Counted from the stretch's first letter, positions 1 to 8,030 are shown. The stretch: 64,000 nucleotides of DNA from Roseomonas genomospecies 6 (GCF_008365375.1 NZ_QOKW01000003.1:356464-420463), one strand, 5' to 3'. The notes: a model not told the origin generated them from the letters alone. Numbers and translations are program-made.

Positions 1-729
1 CAGGGCGGACAGCCGGTCGGTCCAGAAGCGGGCGGCGGCGGGCGGAATGATGAGGAGCGCCACCACCAGGATCAGCCCCACCGTCTGAAGCCCGATCACC
101 GTCACGAAGGTCGCCAGCCCCATCAGAACGAGGTCGAGCGCCCCCACCGGCCAGCCCTGCACGGCGGCGAAGCCGGGATCGAAGGCCAGCACCCGCAATT
201 CCTTGAACAGAAGGGCGACGGCCAGGGCGGCCCCGGCGGCCAGCAGCCCGATGGCGATGGCCTCGCCCTGCGCCATGGCGGCGGTCTGGCCCAGGATGAA
301 GGTCTTCAGCCCGGCCTGCCCGCCCAGCTCCAGATTTTGGATGACGCTGAGCAGGACGACGCCCAGCCCGAAGAAGACCGACAGCACCGCCCCGATGGCC
401 GAATCCTCGGTCAGCCGGGTGAAGCGGGAGAGAAACTGCACGGTCAGCAACCCGATCACCCCGCTGACCACCGCCCCGGCCAGCAGCAGCGGCAGCGACC
501 GCTCCGGCAGACCCAGGGCGGCCCCGGCCAGGAAGGCGACGGCGATGCCAGGCAGGGTGGCGTGGCTCAGCGCGTCGCTGACCAGCGCGCGGCGGCGCAG
601 CAGCAGAAAGGTGCCCACCGTCCCGCCCGCCAGCCCCAGAGCGGCGGTCCCGGCGACCACGACGGCGCTGTTGAAGCCGGACTGGAAGGTCAGGACGCGC
701 AGCGCCTCCTCGATCAGGGTGGCGCTCAT
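1..729 (-). CDS. Metal (Mn/Zn/Fe-type) ABC transporter permease, C-terminus cut by the window edge
   Basis: This is the membrane subunit of an ABC-3 family metal importer. The visible 243 codons start with residues MSATLIEEALRVL and give long hydrophobic stretches interrupted by short polar loops. A segment with LLRRRALVSDALSHATLPG matches the conserved cytoplasmic loop of this permease family that contacts the ATPase. The ATG overlaps the stop of the upstream ATPase gene in an ATGA arrangement, so the two are translationally coupled. No stop codon occurs before position 1, so the gene continues to the left. The companion binding protein is of the TroA/SitA type, which favours manganese or zinc as substrate. 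The exact metal cannot be read from the sequence. Confidence 0.88.
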   Translation of the reverse strand, partial: MSATLIEEALRVLTFQSGFNSAVVVAGTAALGLAGGTVGTFLLLRRRALVSDALSHATLPGIAVAFLAGAALGLPERSLPLLLAGAVVSGVIGLLTVQFLSRFTRLTEDSAIGAVLSVFFGLGVVLLSVIQNLELGGQAGLKTFILGQTAAMAQGEAIAIGLLAAGAALAVALLFKELRVLAFDPGFAAVQGWPVGALDLVLMGLATFVTVIGLQTVGLILVVALLIIPPAAARFWTDRLSAL

Positions 730-1532
730 GAGGCCTCCGCCGCTGCCGCCGGGGACGGCATGGGACGCCCGCCGTAGGTGCGGGACAGCAGGTCGGGCGT
801 CATCACCCGCGCCACCGGCCCCTGGGCGACCACGCGGGTGTTGAGGAGCAGCGCGTGGTCGAAATAGTCGCTGACCGTCTGGAGATCGTGGTGGACGCAG
901 ATCACCGTCCGCCCGGCGGCGTCGAGGTCGCGCAACACCTGGAGCACCGCGCGCTCCGTCGCCGCGTCCACCCCGGCGAAGGGCTCGTCCATGAAATAGA
1001 GCTGCGCCTCCTGCGCCAGCGCGCGGGCCAGGAAGACGCGCTGCTGCTGGCCGCCGGACAATTGCCCGATCTGGCGCCGGGCGAAGTCGGCCATGCCCAC
1101 CCGTTCCAGCGCGTGCAGAGCCGCCTCCTTGTGGGCGCGGGTGACCGGGCGGAACCAGCCGATCTTCCCGTAACGGCCCATCGCCACCACGTCGAGCGCC
1201 GAGACGGGGAAGTCCCAATCCACGCTTTCCCGCTGCGGCACATAGCCGATCAGGCGGCGCTGCTTCGCGATGGGGCGCCCGAACACCTCCACCGTGCCCG
1301 ACACGCGCGGGACCAGCCCGAGGCACGCCTTGATCAGCGTCGATTTGCCCGCCCCGTTCGGCCCGACCACCGCGATCAGCCCGCCGGGCGGGGCGGCATA
1401 GTCCACGTTCCACAGCACCGGGCGGCGGTGATAGGCGACGGTCAGGCCACGGATCTCCAGCGGCGGCGGCCCGATGGGCGAGGCTTCCTCGGGGGCGGTG
1501 CGGCTGCCGGGGGTGCGCCAGAGATACTGCAT
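726..1532 (-). CDS. Metal ABC transporter ATP-binding protein
   Basis: ATPase subunit energising the metal importer. The protein of 268 residues has Walker A GPNGAGKST near residues 57-65, the Q-loop in YVPQRESVDWDFP, the signature LSGGQQQ near 158-164, Walker B LYFMDEP near 178-184 and the switch His in VHHD. The VDWDFP stretch after the Q-loop is typical of the manganese/zinc/iron subfamily. I chose the ATG at 1532 because GGAGGA lies 7-8 bases upstream; an in-frame GTG at 1550 would place this ribosome site inside the gene. It sits 22 bases after the binding-protein gene and overlaps the permease start, forming one operon. Confidence 0.93.
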   Translation of the reverse strand: MQYLWRTPGSRTAPEEASPIGPPPLEIRGLTVAYHRRPVLWNVDYAAPPGGLIAVVGPNGAGKSTLIKACLGLVPRVSGTVEVFGRPIAKQRRLIGYVPQRESVDWDFPVSALDVVAMGRYGKIGWFRPVTRAHKEAALHALERVGMADFARRQIGQLSGGQQQRVFLARALAQEAQLYFMDEPFAGVDAATERAVLQVLRDLDAAGRTVICVHHDLQTVSDYFDHALLLNTRVVAQGPVARVMTPDLLSRTYGGRPMPSPAAAAEAS

Positions 1533-1554
1533 GGTCCGTTCCTCCTCCACCCGG

Positions 1555-2532
1555 TCAGCGCTGCGCGAGGGCGAGCTTGCCCTGGAAGCCGCCGGCCGGC
1601 GCGTCGCCGCCCAGCGCGCGGGCGATGGTCGTCACATTGTGGTCGATCATGCCGATGTACGTGCCTTCATAGCTGCCGGGCGCCCCCATGGCGTCGGAGA
1701 ACAGGGCGCCGCCCAGCGTCACCGGGTGGCCGCGCGCCGCCGCCCCTTCGATCAGGGCGCGGACGTTGCGGTCGGACACGCTGGTTTCCGGGAAGACCGC
1801 CGGCACCCCGCGATCCGCCAGCAGGGCGGCCAATTCTTCGATGATTCGAAGACCGGCCTCCGACTCCGTGCTGATCCCCTGGATGCCGCGCACCTCGATC
1901 CCATAGGCGCGGCCCAGATAGTTGAAGGCGTCGTGGGCGGTCACGAGGACGCGGGCCTTTTCGGGGATGGAGGACAGGACATTGCGGGCGTACGTGTCGA
2001 GCCGCGCCAGTTCCGCCCCGTACGCGCCGGCGTTGCGGGCGTACGTCTCCGCCCCCGCGGGGTCGAGCCGGGTCAGCGTGTCCCGTATGGCGGGCAGGGT
2101 CCGCGCCCAGATGTCCACATCCATCCAGATGTGCGGGTCGTGGGCGCCCTCGAACTCCGGCGGGCTGAGCAGCCGGTCCTTCGGCACCGCGTCGCCCAGC
2201 GCCGTGACCGGCTTTCCGGCCTCGCGCAGCCGGTCGAAGGCGGCGGTCATCTTGCCTTCCAGATGCAGGCCGCTGATGAACACCGCGTCCGCCCGCAGCA
2301 GGCGCACCGTGTCGGACCGGGTCGGCTTGAACAGGTGCGGATCGACGCCCTCGCCCATCAGCGCCTCCACCTCCGCCCGGTCGCCGGCCACCGCCCGGAC
2401 GAGGTCGGCGACCATGCCTGTGGTCGCGACGATCGTTGGACGTTCACCCTGGGGGCGCCCGCCCTCGGCGCGCGCCGGGCCGGGCAGGAGAAGAGCGGCA
2501 GCCAGACCGATGACGGCGATAAACTTCGTCAT
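1555..2532 (-). CDS. Periplasmic metal-binding protein of an ABC importer (TroA/SitA/MntA type)
   Basis: Captures a divalent metal, probably Mn(II) or Zn(II), in the periplasm and hands it to the permease. From the ATG at 2532 the protein has 325 residues and a clear signal peptide (MTKFIAVIGL to the cleavage after ARA, about residue 22). Expected ligands are visible: His66 in DPHLFKP, His134 in DPHIWMD, His200 in TAHDAF and Asp280 in LFSDAMG, almost the same spacing as TroA (68, 133, 199, 279). There is no His-rich loop, which zinc-specific ZnuA proteins usually carry, so manganese is preferred. Longer in-frame starts at 2574 and upstream were rejected because they would translate through a perfect palindrome that looks like an operator. 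Confidence 0.9.
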   Translation of the reverse strand: MTKFIAVIGLAAALLLPGPARAEGGRPQGERPTIVATTGMVADLVRAVAGDRAEVEALMGEGVDPHLFKPTRSDTVRLLRADAVFISGLHLEGKMTAAFDRLREAGKPVTALGDAVPKDRLLSPPEFEGAHDPHIWMDVDIWARTLPAIRDTLTRLDPAGAETYARNAGAYGAELARLDTYARNVLSSIPEKARVLVTAHDAFNYLGRAYGIEVRGIQGISTESEAGLRIIEELAALLADRGVPAVFPETSVSDRNVRALIEGAAARGHPVTLGGALFSDAMGAPGSYEGTYIGMIDHNVTTIARALGGDAPAGGFQGKLALAQR

Positions 2533-2553
2533 GCTCTTCGTCGCGAAGGTTTT

Positions 2554-2567
2554 TGAACATATGTTCA
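2554..2567 (-). promoter_or_regulatory. Perfect 14-bp palindrome upstream of the metal-binding protein gene (operator candidate)
   Basis: The sequence TGAACATATGTTCA is its own reverse complement and ends 22 bases before the chosen start at 2532. A perfect palindrome in an otherwise GC-rich spacer, directly in front of a metal-import operon, suggests a repressor site. It partly resembles the AACATA half-sites of MntR-type operators, but I cannot assign the regulator. A Mur/Fur-family gene lies 3 kb away. Confidence 0.5.
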
Positions 2568-2703
2568 TATTCATTGGTCCCGACAAAGATCGACAAGGAT
2601 AAGGCGGACGGACCAAGTAAACGGTGCGGGGTGCATTTGCGTTCCACTGAATATATGAAACGCCCGTCGGCGGTTGCAAGGCGGCGGACGGCGATTGCGC
2701 GCC

Positions 2704-2732
2704 TTACCGGACGGGGCGGGGCGCGCTATACT
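2704..2732 (+). promoter_or_regulatory. Sigma-70-like promoter of the SAM hydrolase gene, possibly leaderless
   Basis: A strong -10 element TATACT at 2727-2732 is preceded after 17 bases by TTACCG at 2704-2709. The gene's ATG begins only 6 bases after the -10, so transcription would start at or within one base of the start codon. There is no Shine-Dalgarno sequence, which agrees with a leaderless mRNA. Confidence 0.45.
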
Positions 2733-2738
2733 GGCGGC

Positions 2739-3467
2739 ATGATCGTGCTCTTCACGGATTTCGGGCTGTCCGGCCCCTACACCGGACAGATGAAGGCGGT
2801 GCTGGCGCGGATGGCGCCGGGCCTGCCGGTCATCGACCTGTTCGCCGACGCGCCGGCCTTCGACCCGCAGCTTTCGGCCTATCTGCTGGCCGCCTACGCT
2901 CCGGAATTTCCGGCGGACAGCGTCTTCCTCTGCGTGGTGGACCCCGGTGTCGGCACCGACCGCCGCCCGCTGGTGGTGGAGGCCGACGGACGCCGCTTCG
3001 TCGGTCCGGACAATGGGCTGTTCGAGCTGGTGCGGCGGCGGGCCGGGACGGTGCGGGCCTGGACCATCGGCTGGCAGCCCGAGCGTCTGTCCGCCAGCTT
3101 CCACGGGCGGGACCTGTTCGCTCCGGTGGCGGCCAGCCTCGCCATGGGGAACCCCGTCGCGCTGGCGCCCGCCGATCCGGCCACTCTCGCGCGGCCCGGC
3201 TGGCCGGACGATCTGGCGCGGATCGTCTATATCGACGTCTACGGCAACGCCATGACCGGCCTGCGCGCCGACCGGCTGCCGGAAAGCGCGGTGCTGCGGG
3301 CCGGCGGGCGCACGGTGCGCCGCGGCCGGACCTTCGCCGACGTTCCGGTGGGGCAGGCGCTGTGGTACGCGAATTCCAGCGGTCTGGCGGAGATCGCCGT
3401 CAACCGGGGCCGCGCCGACCGCGATGGGGGCCTTGCCGTCGGCACGCCGGTCGAGGTCGTCCTATAG
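2739..3467 (+). CDS. SAM hydrolase / SAM-dependent halogenase family protein (SAM_HAT, former DUF62)
   Basis: Members of this family hydrolyse S-adenosylmethionine to adenosine and methionine; a few relatives are chlorinases or fluorinases. The 242-residue protein begins MIVLFTDFG, the conserved N-terminal strand with the catalytic Asp. It continues with VDPGVGTDRRPL, FVGPDNGLF and, near residue 168, YIDVYGNAMTGL, the family motifs for substrate binding. Length and order fit the full family. I use the ATG at 2739, since the open frame upstream has no similarity and a -10 element lies directly in front. It is transcribed away from the metal transporter. Hydrolase is the default prediction; halogenase activity is not suggested by anything seen. 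Confidence 0.85.
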   Translation: MIVLFTDFGLSGPYTGQMKAVLARMAPGLPVIDLFADAPAFDPQLSAYLLAAYAPEFPADSVFLCVVDPGVGTDRRPLVVEADGRRFVGPDNGLFELVRRRAGTVRAWTIGWQPERLSASFHGRDLFAPVAASLAMGNPVALAPADPATLARPGWPDDLARIVYIDVYGNAMTGLRADRLPESAVLRAGGRTVRRGRTFADVPVGQALWYANSSGLAEIAVNRGRADRDGGLAVGTPVEVVL

Positions 3468-3908
3468 CCCGTCCAGGCAGCGGTCGAGCAAATTCAGGTC
3501 CACGGGGCGGGTCAGGACGGTGACGGGGCTGTTGTCCGGCTGACTGTTGTCCGGCTGACTGTTGTCCGGCTGACTGTTGTCCGGCTGGGCATCCGGCGCG
3601 CCGACGGTCAGGATGATCCGGGTGCGGGGGTAGAGCATGCAGGCCAGCGCCGCGGCCCGGTCCCCCTCGTCCTCCGGCATCCGGCGGCGCAGCATCGCCA
3701 CGGCGGGACCCTCCGCCCCGATGACGCTCAGGGCCTCGAACCCGCTGGACACCTTGGAGACGGTGAAGCCGCGGGCGGTCAGATGGCGGGCCAACGCGTC
3801 CCGCTGGCCGGGATCGTCGTCCGCGACGACGGCGCGGCGTTCCCCCTGGCCGGGCGGGCGGATGTCGGCGTCGATGGAAAAGCCGGCCGGCTTGGGGGGC
3901 ATCGCCAT
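3462..3908 (-). CDS. Degenerate response-regulator receiver protein with QPDNS repeats
   Basis: A single receiver-like domain of 148 residues with no output domain. The acidic pocket is present as VVADDDPGQRDALARHL near residue 30, and the end of the fold is recognised in VLTRPVDLNLLDRCL. The phospho-acceptor is missing: the usual LLDxRMP is MLRRRMP here, with Arg at the Asp position, and the conserved Lys of TKP is Arg. Between beta strand 4 and the TRP motif there are four copies of the pentapeptide QPDNS, encoded by a 15-bp tandem repeat. It probably acts, if at all, as a phosphorylation-independent partner. Its stop overlaps the end of the convergent SAM hydrolase gene by 6 bases. Confidence 0.75.
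   Translation of the reverse strand: MAMPPKPAGFSIDADIRPPGQGERRAVVADDDPGQRDALARHLTARGFTVSKVSSGFEALSVIGAEGPAVAMLRRRMPEDEGDRAAALACMLYPRTRIILTVGAPDAQPDNSQPDNSQPDNSQPDNSPVTVLTRPVDLNLLDRCLDGL
3529..3588. repeat. Tandem repeat, 4 x 15 bp, in coding sequence
   Basis: Four head-to-tail copies of CTGTTGTCCGGCTGA (the last ends in G) at 3529, 3544, 3559 and 3574. On the minus strand each unit encodes Gln-Pro-Asp-Asn-Ser in the receiver-like protein. The unit length is a multiple of three, so copy number can change without breaking the frame. Near identity of the copies indicates recent expansion by slippage. Confidence 0.95.
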
Positions 3909-3989
3909 GGACTCCCGGTGAAGATGGGAGGCTTTCTACGGCACGCGGAGGCCGGTTGCAAATCCCCGTGGGCGGTACTCGCCGACCGG

Positions 3990-4688
3990 TCAGCGAATCT
4001 TCACGACGCTGGGGCGGTCCACGACGGCAAGCATCGGCAGGTCGCTGGGCCGGTTGCCGTAGCCCCAGGTCTCGCCGAAGGGGCCGTTGGCGGCGATCCA
4101 GCCGCGCACCCGCTCCGCCTTGTCCAGCCGGACGCAATTGCCGGTGCGCAGCCGCCCGGTGAGGGCGCCGTCCTTCACCTCCATCCCGGTGGCCAGCAGG
4201 TCGTCGACCTCCAGCCCTTGCAGCAGGGCCGGCATGTAGATGTCGAGCGCTCCGGTCGCGACCACCACGCGGCGGCCCTCGCGCCGGTGCATCTTCAGGG
4301 TCTCCACCAGCGGGGCGTGCCAGCGGACGCGGTGGGCCAGCCGTTCCGCGGCGGCCAGGGCGTCCGCCACCGGAACGCCGTGCAGCGTCCGGCGCAGCAG
4401 GATGGTCTTGACCGACCCCGGAAAATCCACCCCCGGCCCGCGCCCGCGCGCGTGGCGGTGCAGGCCCGAGCGCAAGGCGTCCAGAAAGGCCAGCCGGGCG
4501 CGGTTGCGCCCGATGACCTCGCCGATGAACATCAGCAGGCTGTCGCCGTGGATCAGCGTCCCGTCGAAGTCGAAGAAGGCCACCCCCGGCGCGATGGACG
4601 CCAGGGGGCCGATATCATTCGTAGAGATGCCGCCCGTACAGGGGACGGAAGCCGTGAGTTTGGAAACAGGGATGACGCTGGTCTGCAT
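3990..4688 (-). CDS. HAD family hydrolase, subfamily IB (SerB-like phosphatase)
   Basis: A soluble phosphatase of about 232 residues. HAD motif I is AFFDFDGTLIHGDS near residues 37-50, with the nucleophile Asp and the acid Asp two residues later. Motif II is seen in VVVATGALD, a Lys in LDKAERV can serve as motif III, and motif IV is GYGNRPSDLPML. The closing Asp of motif IV is displaced compared with GDSxND of phosphoserine phosphatase. The cap is helical, as in subfamily IB. The substrate is not predictable; relatives act on phosphoserine, phospholipid head groups or sugar phosphates. The first 30 residues are poorly conserved, so a later start is possible. Confidence 0.8.
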   Translation of the reverse strand: MQTSVIPVSKLTASVPCTGGISTNDIGPLASIAPGVAFFDFDGTLIHGDSLLMFIGEVIGRNRARLAFLDALRSGLHRHARGRGPGVDFPGSVKTILLRRTLHGVPVADALAAAERLAHRVRWHAPLVETLKMHRREGRRVVVATGALDIYMPALLQGLEVDDLLATGMEVKDGALTGRLRTGNCVRLDKAERVRGWIAANGPFGETWGYGNRPSDLPMLAVVDRPSVVKIR

Positions 4689-4768
4689 GCGCCCTTATCC
4701 GGCGGAACGCGCCGCGTCACAAGTCAAATGCGTTGAAGACCAGTGGCGCCGACAACTCAATGTCCGGT

Positions 4769-5011
4769 TCAATGCAGGGACGGGCTGGGGGAGTCGTCGG
4801 ACTCCTCCGCCTCGATCATCAGCTCTCCGACCGCCAGTTCCCCGGCGCATTCCTCCAGCCCCGCCTTCACGGCGATCAGGAGATTGATGATCTCGCCGTT
4901 GTCCTGCTCCAGGATGCGCAGGCGCTCCTCCAGCTTGTCCAGGCGGCGGGTGACGCTGTCGGTCAGCCGGTCGAGGCGGGCGAGAACCGGGTCGTTGTTC
5001 GTATCGTCCAT
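4769..5011 (-). CDS. Small coiled-coil protein of unknown function
   Basis: An 80-residue acidic protein. Residues 8-38 form a heptad-like stretch (LARLDRLTDSVTRRLDKLEE and onward), predicted to be a coiled coil, followed by a second amphipathic helix and an acidic tail ending DDSPSPSLH. No enzyme motif, signal peptide or membrane segment is visible. The ATG at 5011 follows a spacer without a strong ribosome site. Codon use matches the neighbours, which supports a real gene, but I do not recognise a family. Confidence 0.55.
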   Translation of the reverse strand: MDDTNNDPVLARLDRLTDSVTRRLDKLEERLRILEQDNGEIINLLIAVKAGLEECAGELAVGELMIEAEESDDSPSPSLH

Positions 5012-5172
5012 GGCGGCGGTTGGTCCGTCGATGATTCGTGTGCGTCCTTGAAGCTAGGACCACGAACCGCCTCCGGACAGCCCCGCGCCCGGCGCAACCC
5101 GCAATTGATGGGATTACCGTCCGGATGGTGCCCGCCGAATCCAAAGGACTCAGGACCGGGCACGGCCGGGAG

Positions 5173-5607
5173 TCATTCCCCCTCCGACGTGGTGGCGCGG
5201 CGGCGCAACGGAACACCATACAGTTCAAGCCTATGGCCGAGCAGTTCATAGCCGAGTTCGCGGGCTATGACCTCCTTAAGCCGTTCGAGGTCTTCATTCT
5301 GGAACTCCACCACCTTTCCGGATTCGAGGTCGATCAGGTGATGGTGGTGCTCCGCCCCGGCTTCCTCGTAGCGGGCGCGCCCGTCGCCGAAATCCAGCCG
5401 GTCGATGACGTTCGCGTCCTCGAACAGGCGCATCGTGCGGTAGACGGTGGCGATAGAAATGCGCGGATCGATGGAGGACGCCCGCCGATGCACCTCTTCC
5501 ACGTCGGGGTGATCGTGGGCTTCCGACAGCACGCGCGAAATCACACGGCGCTGATCGGTCATCTTCAGCCCTTTTTCGATGCAGAGCTGTTCGAGGCGCG
5601 AAGACAT
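5173..5607 (-). CDS. mur: Fur-family metal regulator, closest to alphaproteobacterial Mur (manganese uptake regulator)
   Basis: A 144-residue DNA-binding repressor. The winged helix is residues 1-80 (MTDQRRVISRVL, ATVYRTMRLFEDANVI). The metal-site histidines are HDHPDVEEVH (31-40), the HHHHLIDL run near 87-94 and His125 in GHRLELYG. The CxxC pairs of the structural zinc site found in many Fur and Zur proteins are absent. The sequence follows the rhizobial Mur/Fur pattern closely (for example RLELYGVPL at the end), and those proteins sense manganese. The start at 5607 is fixed by AAGGGG upstream; the longer frame to 5739 has no conserved content. It may control the metal transporter at the left end of the window, though that link is inferred. 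Confidence 0.88.
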   Translation of the reverse strand: MSSRLEQLCIEKGLKMTDQRRVISRVLSEAHDHPDVEEVHRRASSIDPRISIATVYRTMRLFEDANVIDRLDFGDGRARYEEAGAEHHHHLIDLESGKVVEFQNEDLERLKEVIARELGYELLGHRLELYGVPLRRRATTSEGE

Positions 5608-5742
5608 GGAAATCCCCTTGTTGTCGTCTCTCTGGCGCGCATGATCCGGCTCTTTGCGGCCCGGCCCGCGCGTCGGCCACCGTCCCTCCCCGGCACGGCC
5701 ACCCGAATGCCCGAGCACCATACTGTGATTCGGAACCATTCA

Positions 5743-5758
5743 CAAACGCCGACGTTTG
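5743..5758. promoter_or_regulatory. Inverted repeat between mur and the transglutaminase-like gene
   Basis: CAAACG-CCGA-CGTTTG, six-base arms around a four-base centre, lies in the 179-bp divergent intergenic region 29 bases before the + strand ATG at 5787. Its position fits an operator for either gene. No matching consensus is recognised, so this is a candidate only. Confidence 0.3.
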
Positions 5759-5786
5759 GTGTCGGCTTACGGAAAGGGCGGGCGCC

Positions 5787-6728
5787 ATGTTGACCCTGGA
5801 CATCCACCACACCACCGTCTACCGCTATGCCAACCCGGTGACCTTCGGCGACCATCGCCTGATGTTCCGGCCCCGCGACAGCCACGATCTGCGGCTGGTC
5901 GAAACAAGTCTGGTCATCAGCCCGGTGCCGGCTTCCGTCCGCTGGCTCCACGACGTCTTCGGCAACTCCATCGCGGTGGCGCGCTTCGACCAGCCGGCGA
6001 CGGAGCTGCGCTTCGAAAGCCACATCCGGGTGGAGCACTACCCGATGGGCGAGCTGGAATTCCCGATCGAGGACTACGCCCGCTCCTATCCCTTCAGCTA
6101 TTCCGCGGAGGAGGTGCCGGATCTGGCGCTGACCACCCAGCGGCACTATCCGGACCCGGACCATCTGGTGGACGATTGGGCGCGGCAATTCGTGACGCTG
6201 GGCGAGGGCGGGCCGCCCGACACGCAGGACATGCTGGTGTCCATGACCCGCAGCATCAAGGAGACCTTCACCTATCAGGCCCGCGATCTGGAGGGTACGC
6301 AGAGCCCGGTGGAGACGCTGACGTCGAAGAGCGGCTCCTGCCGGGATTTCGCGCTTCTGATGATGGAGGCGGCGCGCTCGCTGGGCTTCGCGGCGCGCTT
6401 CGTGTCCGGCTATCTCTACGATCCCGCGCGGGATGGGCAGGACGGGGCGATGACCGGCGGCGGGGCGACCCACGCCTGGGTGGAAATCTACCTGCCGGGC
6501 TGCGGCTGGGTGGAGTTCGACCCGACCAACGGCATCGTCGGCGGCAGAAACCTGATCCGCGTCGCCGTCGCCCGCGATCCCTCGCAGGCGGTGCCGCTCG
6601 GCGGCTCCTGGACCGGGGCGTCGGCGGATTTCCTCGGCATGACCGTGGACGTCCTGGTCACGGCGAAGGGCGGAAACGGCGCTCCGGACGCTCCGGAAAA
6701 CGCGGCGCCGCCGGCCGGACCCGCTTGA
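5787..6728 (+). CDS. Transglutaminase-like cysteine protease/peptidase family protein
   Basis: A 313-residue cytoplasmic protein with the bacterial transglutaminase N-terminal region (residues 1-110, beginning MLTLDIHHTTVYRY) and the core catalytic domain. The catalytic triad can be placed: Cys185 in KSGSCRDFAL, His229 in GATHAWVE and Asp245 in EFDPTNG. Bacterial members of this family are usually peptidases or amidases rather than true cross-linkers. They often sit in clusters with circularly permuted ATP-grasp and alpha-E proteins; these partners are not next to it here. The frame is transcribed divergently from mur. Confidence 0.87.
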   Translation: MLTLDIHHTTVYRYANPVTFGDHRLMFRPRDSHDLRLVETSLVISPVPASVRWLHDVFGNSIAVARFDQPATELRFESHIRVEHYPMGELEFPIEDYARSYPFSYSAEEVPDLALTTQRHYPDPDHLVDDWARQFVTLGEGGPPDTQDMLVSMTRSIKETFTYQARDLEGTQSPVETLTSKSGSCRDFALLMMEAARSLGFAARFVSGYLYDPARDGQDGAMTGGGATHAWVEIYLPGCGWVEFDPTNGIVGGRNLIRVAVARDPSQAVPLGGSWTGASADFLGMTVDVLVTAKGGNGAPDAPENAAPPAGPA

Positions 6729-6740
6729 CGCGGCAACCAA

Positions 6741-8030
6741 TTGCAAACAAACGTCTGGCAAGATGAACGGTCCGGGCCTGTGCCGGCCCCGGACCAACCG
6801 CTCCATCCGACAGACGAGGCCCTATCCCCCGTGCTCCTTCCCGATCCGACCAGTCCCGCCCAGGGCGGCGCGCCGGAAACGGAGGGCGCCGCCACCCCGG
6901 TCCTTCCAGCCGCCCTGCTGGCCGCCCGCGTGCCGCCCGCCGGGCCGGACGCGCCCTGCCGGGAATTGCGGGATCGGCTGGCCGCCCATCCCGGCCTTCC
7001 GGCCGTGGCCGTGGCGGCGGGGGACGGGCGGGTGCTGGGGCTGGTGGACCGCTCCGCGCTCGACCGCCTTGCCGATCCGGAGGCTCCGGCGCGGGCGGCG
7101 ATGGACCCCGCGCCCCTGCTGATCGACTCGGGCCTGCCGCTGGGCGAGGTCGGGCGGCGCATCCTGCGCGACAAGCCCGGCGCCCTGGCCTCCGGCTTCG
7201 TGGTGGTGGAGGACGGGCGCTATCTCGGCATCGGCTCGGGGCTCGACCTGCTGGCGCGGGCCGACGAGCAGGCCACGCTGCGGGCGCGCGAGCTGGAGGA
7301 GGCGCGCCGCGCCGCCGAGCGCGCCGACCGGGCCAAGACCGCCTTCTTCGCCTGCATGAGCCACGAGATCCGCACCCCGCTGAACGCCATGATGGGCTTC
7401 GCGGAACTGCTGGAGAAGGAGGTTCTGGGGCCGATCCGCAACCCGCTCTACCGCGACTATGCCCACGACATCGCGGAAAGCGGGCGGTACCTGATGGACC
7501 TCATCAACGACCTGCTCGACCTGTCCAAGGCGGAGGCCGGGCGGCTGGAACTGGCCGAATCCACGGTGGACGTTCCGCGCGTCGCCGTGGGCAGCGTCCG
7601 TCTGCTGTCCGACCGCGCCGGGCGGGCCGGGGTCGCCATCGAGACGGAGCTGCCGTCCGCCCTGCCGCCCCTGCACGCCGACGAGCGCAAGCTGCGGCAG
7701 ATGCTTCTGAACCTGCTGTCCAACGCCGTGAAGTTCACGCCGCCCGACGGGGTGGTCACGCTGTCCGGCGCCGTGGCGGAGGACGGAACGCTGCGCCTGA
7801 CCGTGCGGGACACCGGCATCGGCATGTCCGCCGACGAGTTGGAAAAGGCGTTGGAGCCCTGGGGCCAGATCGACAGCGCGCTGGGCCGCAACCACATCGG
7901 CACCGGCCTGGGCCTGCCCCTGACCAAGCGGCTGGTGGAACTGCACGGGGGCCGCCTGGACATCGACACCGCGCCCGACCGCGGCACCACCATGACGCTG
8001 GTCTTCCCGGCGGAGCGGGTGGGCGGGTAG
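6741..8030 (+). CDS. Sensor histidine kinase with N-terminal CBS-like region
   Basis: A soluble histidine kinase of at most 429 residues. Residues about 75-170 look like a CBS pair (VLGLVDRSAL and YLGIGSGLDLLARADEQ). A coiled-coil linker (RELEEARRAAERAD) leads to the HisKA domain with the phosphorylated His208 in SHEIRTPLNAMM. The ATPase domain follows: NLLSNAVKF (N box), DTGIGMS (G1) and GTGLGLPL (G2). No membrane segment is present. The longest frame starts at a TTG (6741), without a ribosome site; a GTG at 6831 is an alternative and would not touch the recognised domains. No response regulator is adjacent in the same operon. Confidence 0.86.
   Translation: MQTNVWQDERSGPVPAPDQPLHPTDEALSPVLLPDPTSPAQGGAPETEGAATPVLPAALLAARVPPAGPDAPCRELRDRLAAHPGLPAVAVAAGDGRVLGLVDRSALDRLADPEAPARAAMDPAPLLIDSGLPLGEVGRRILRDKPGALASGFVVVEDGRYLGIGSGLDLLARADEQATLRARELEEARRAAERADRAKTAFFACMSHEIRTPLNAMMGFAELLEKEVLGPIRNPLYRDYAHDIAESGRYLMDLINDLLDLSKAEAGRLELAESTVDVPRVAVGSVRLLSDRAGRAGVAIETELPSALPPLHADERKLRQMLLNLLSNAVKFTPPDGVVTLSGAVAEDGTLRLTVRDTGIGMSADELEKALEPWGQIDSALGRNHIGTGLGLPLTKRLVELHGGRLDIDTAPDRGTTMTLVFPAERVGG

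Noticed and set aside
3529..3588. CRISPR-like array
   Set aside because: Repeats are directly adjacent with no spacers and encode a peptide repeat.
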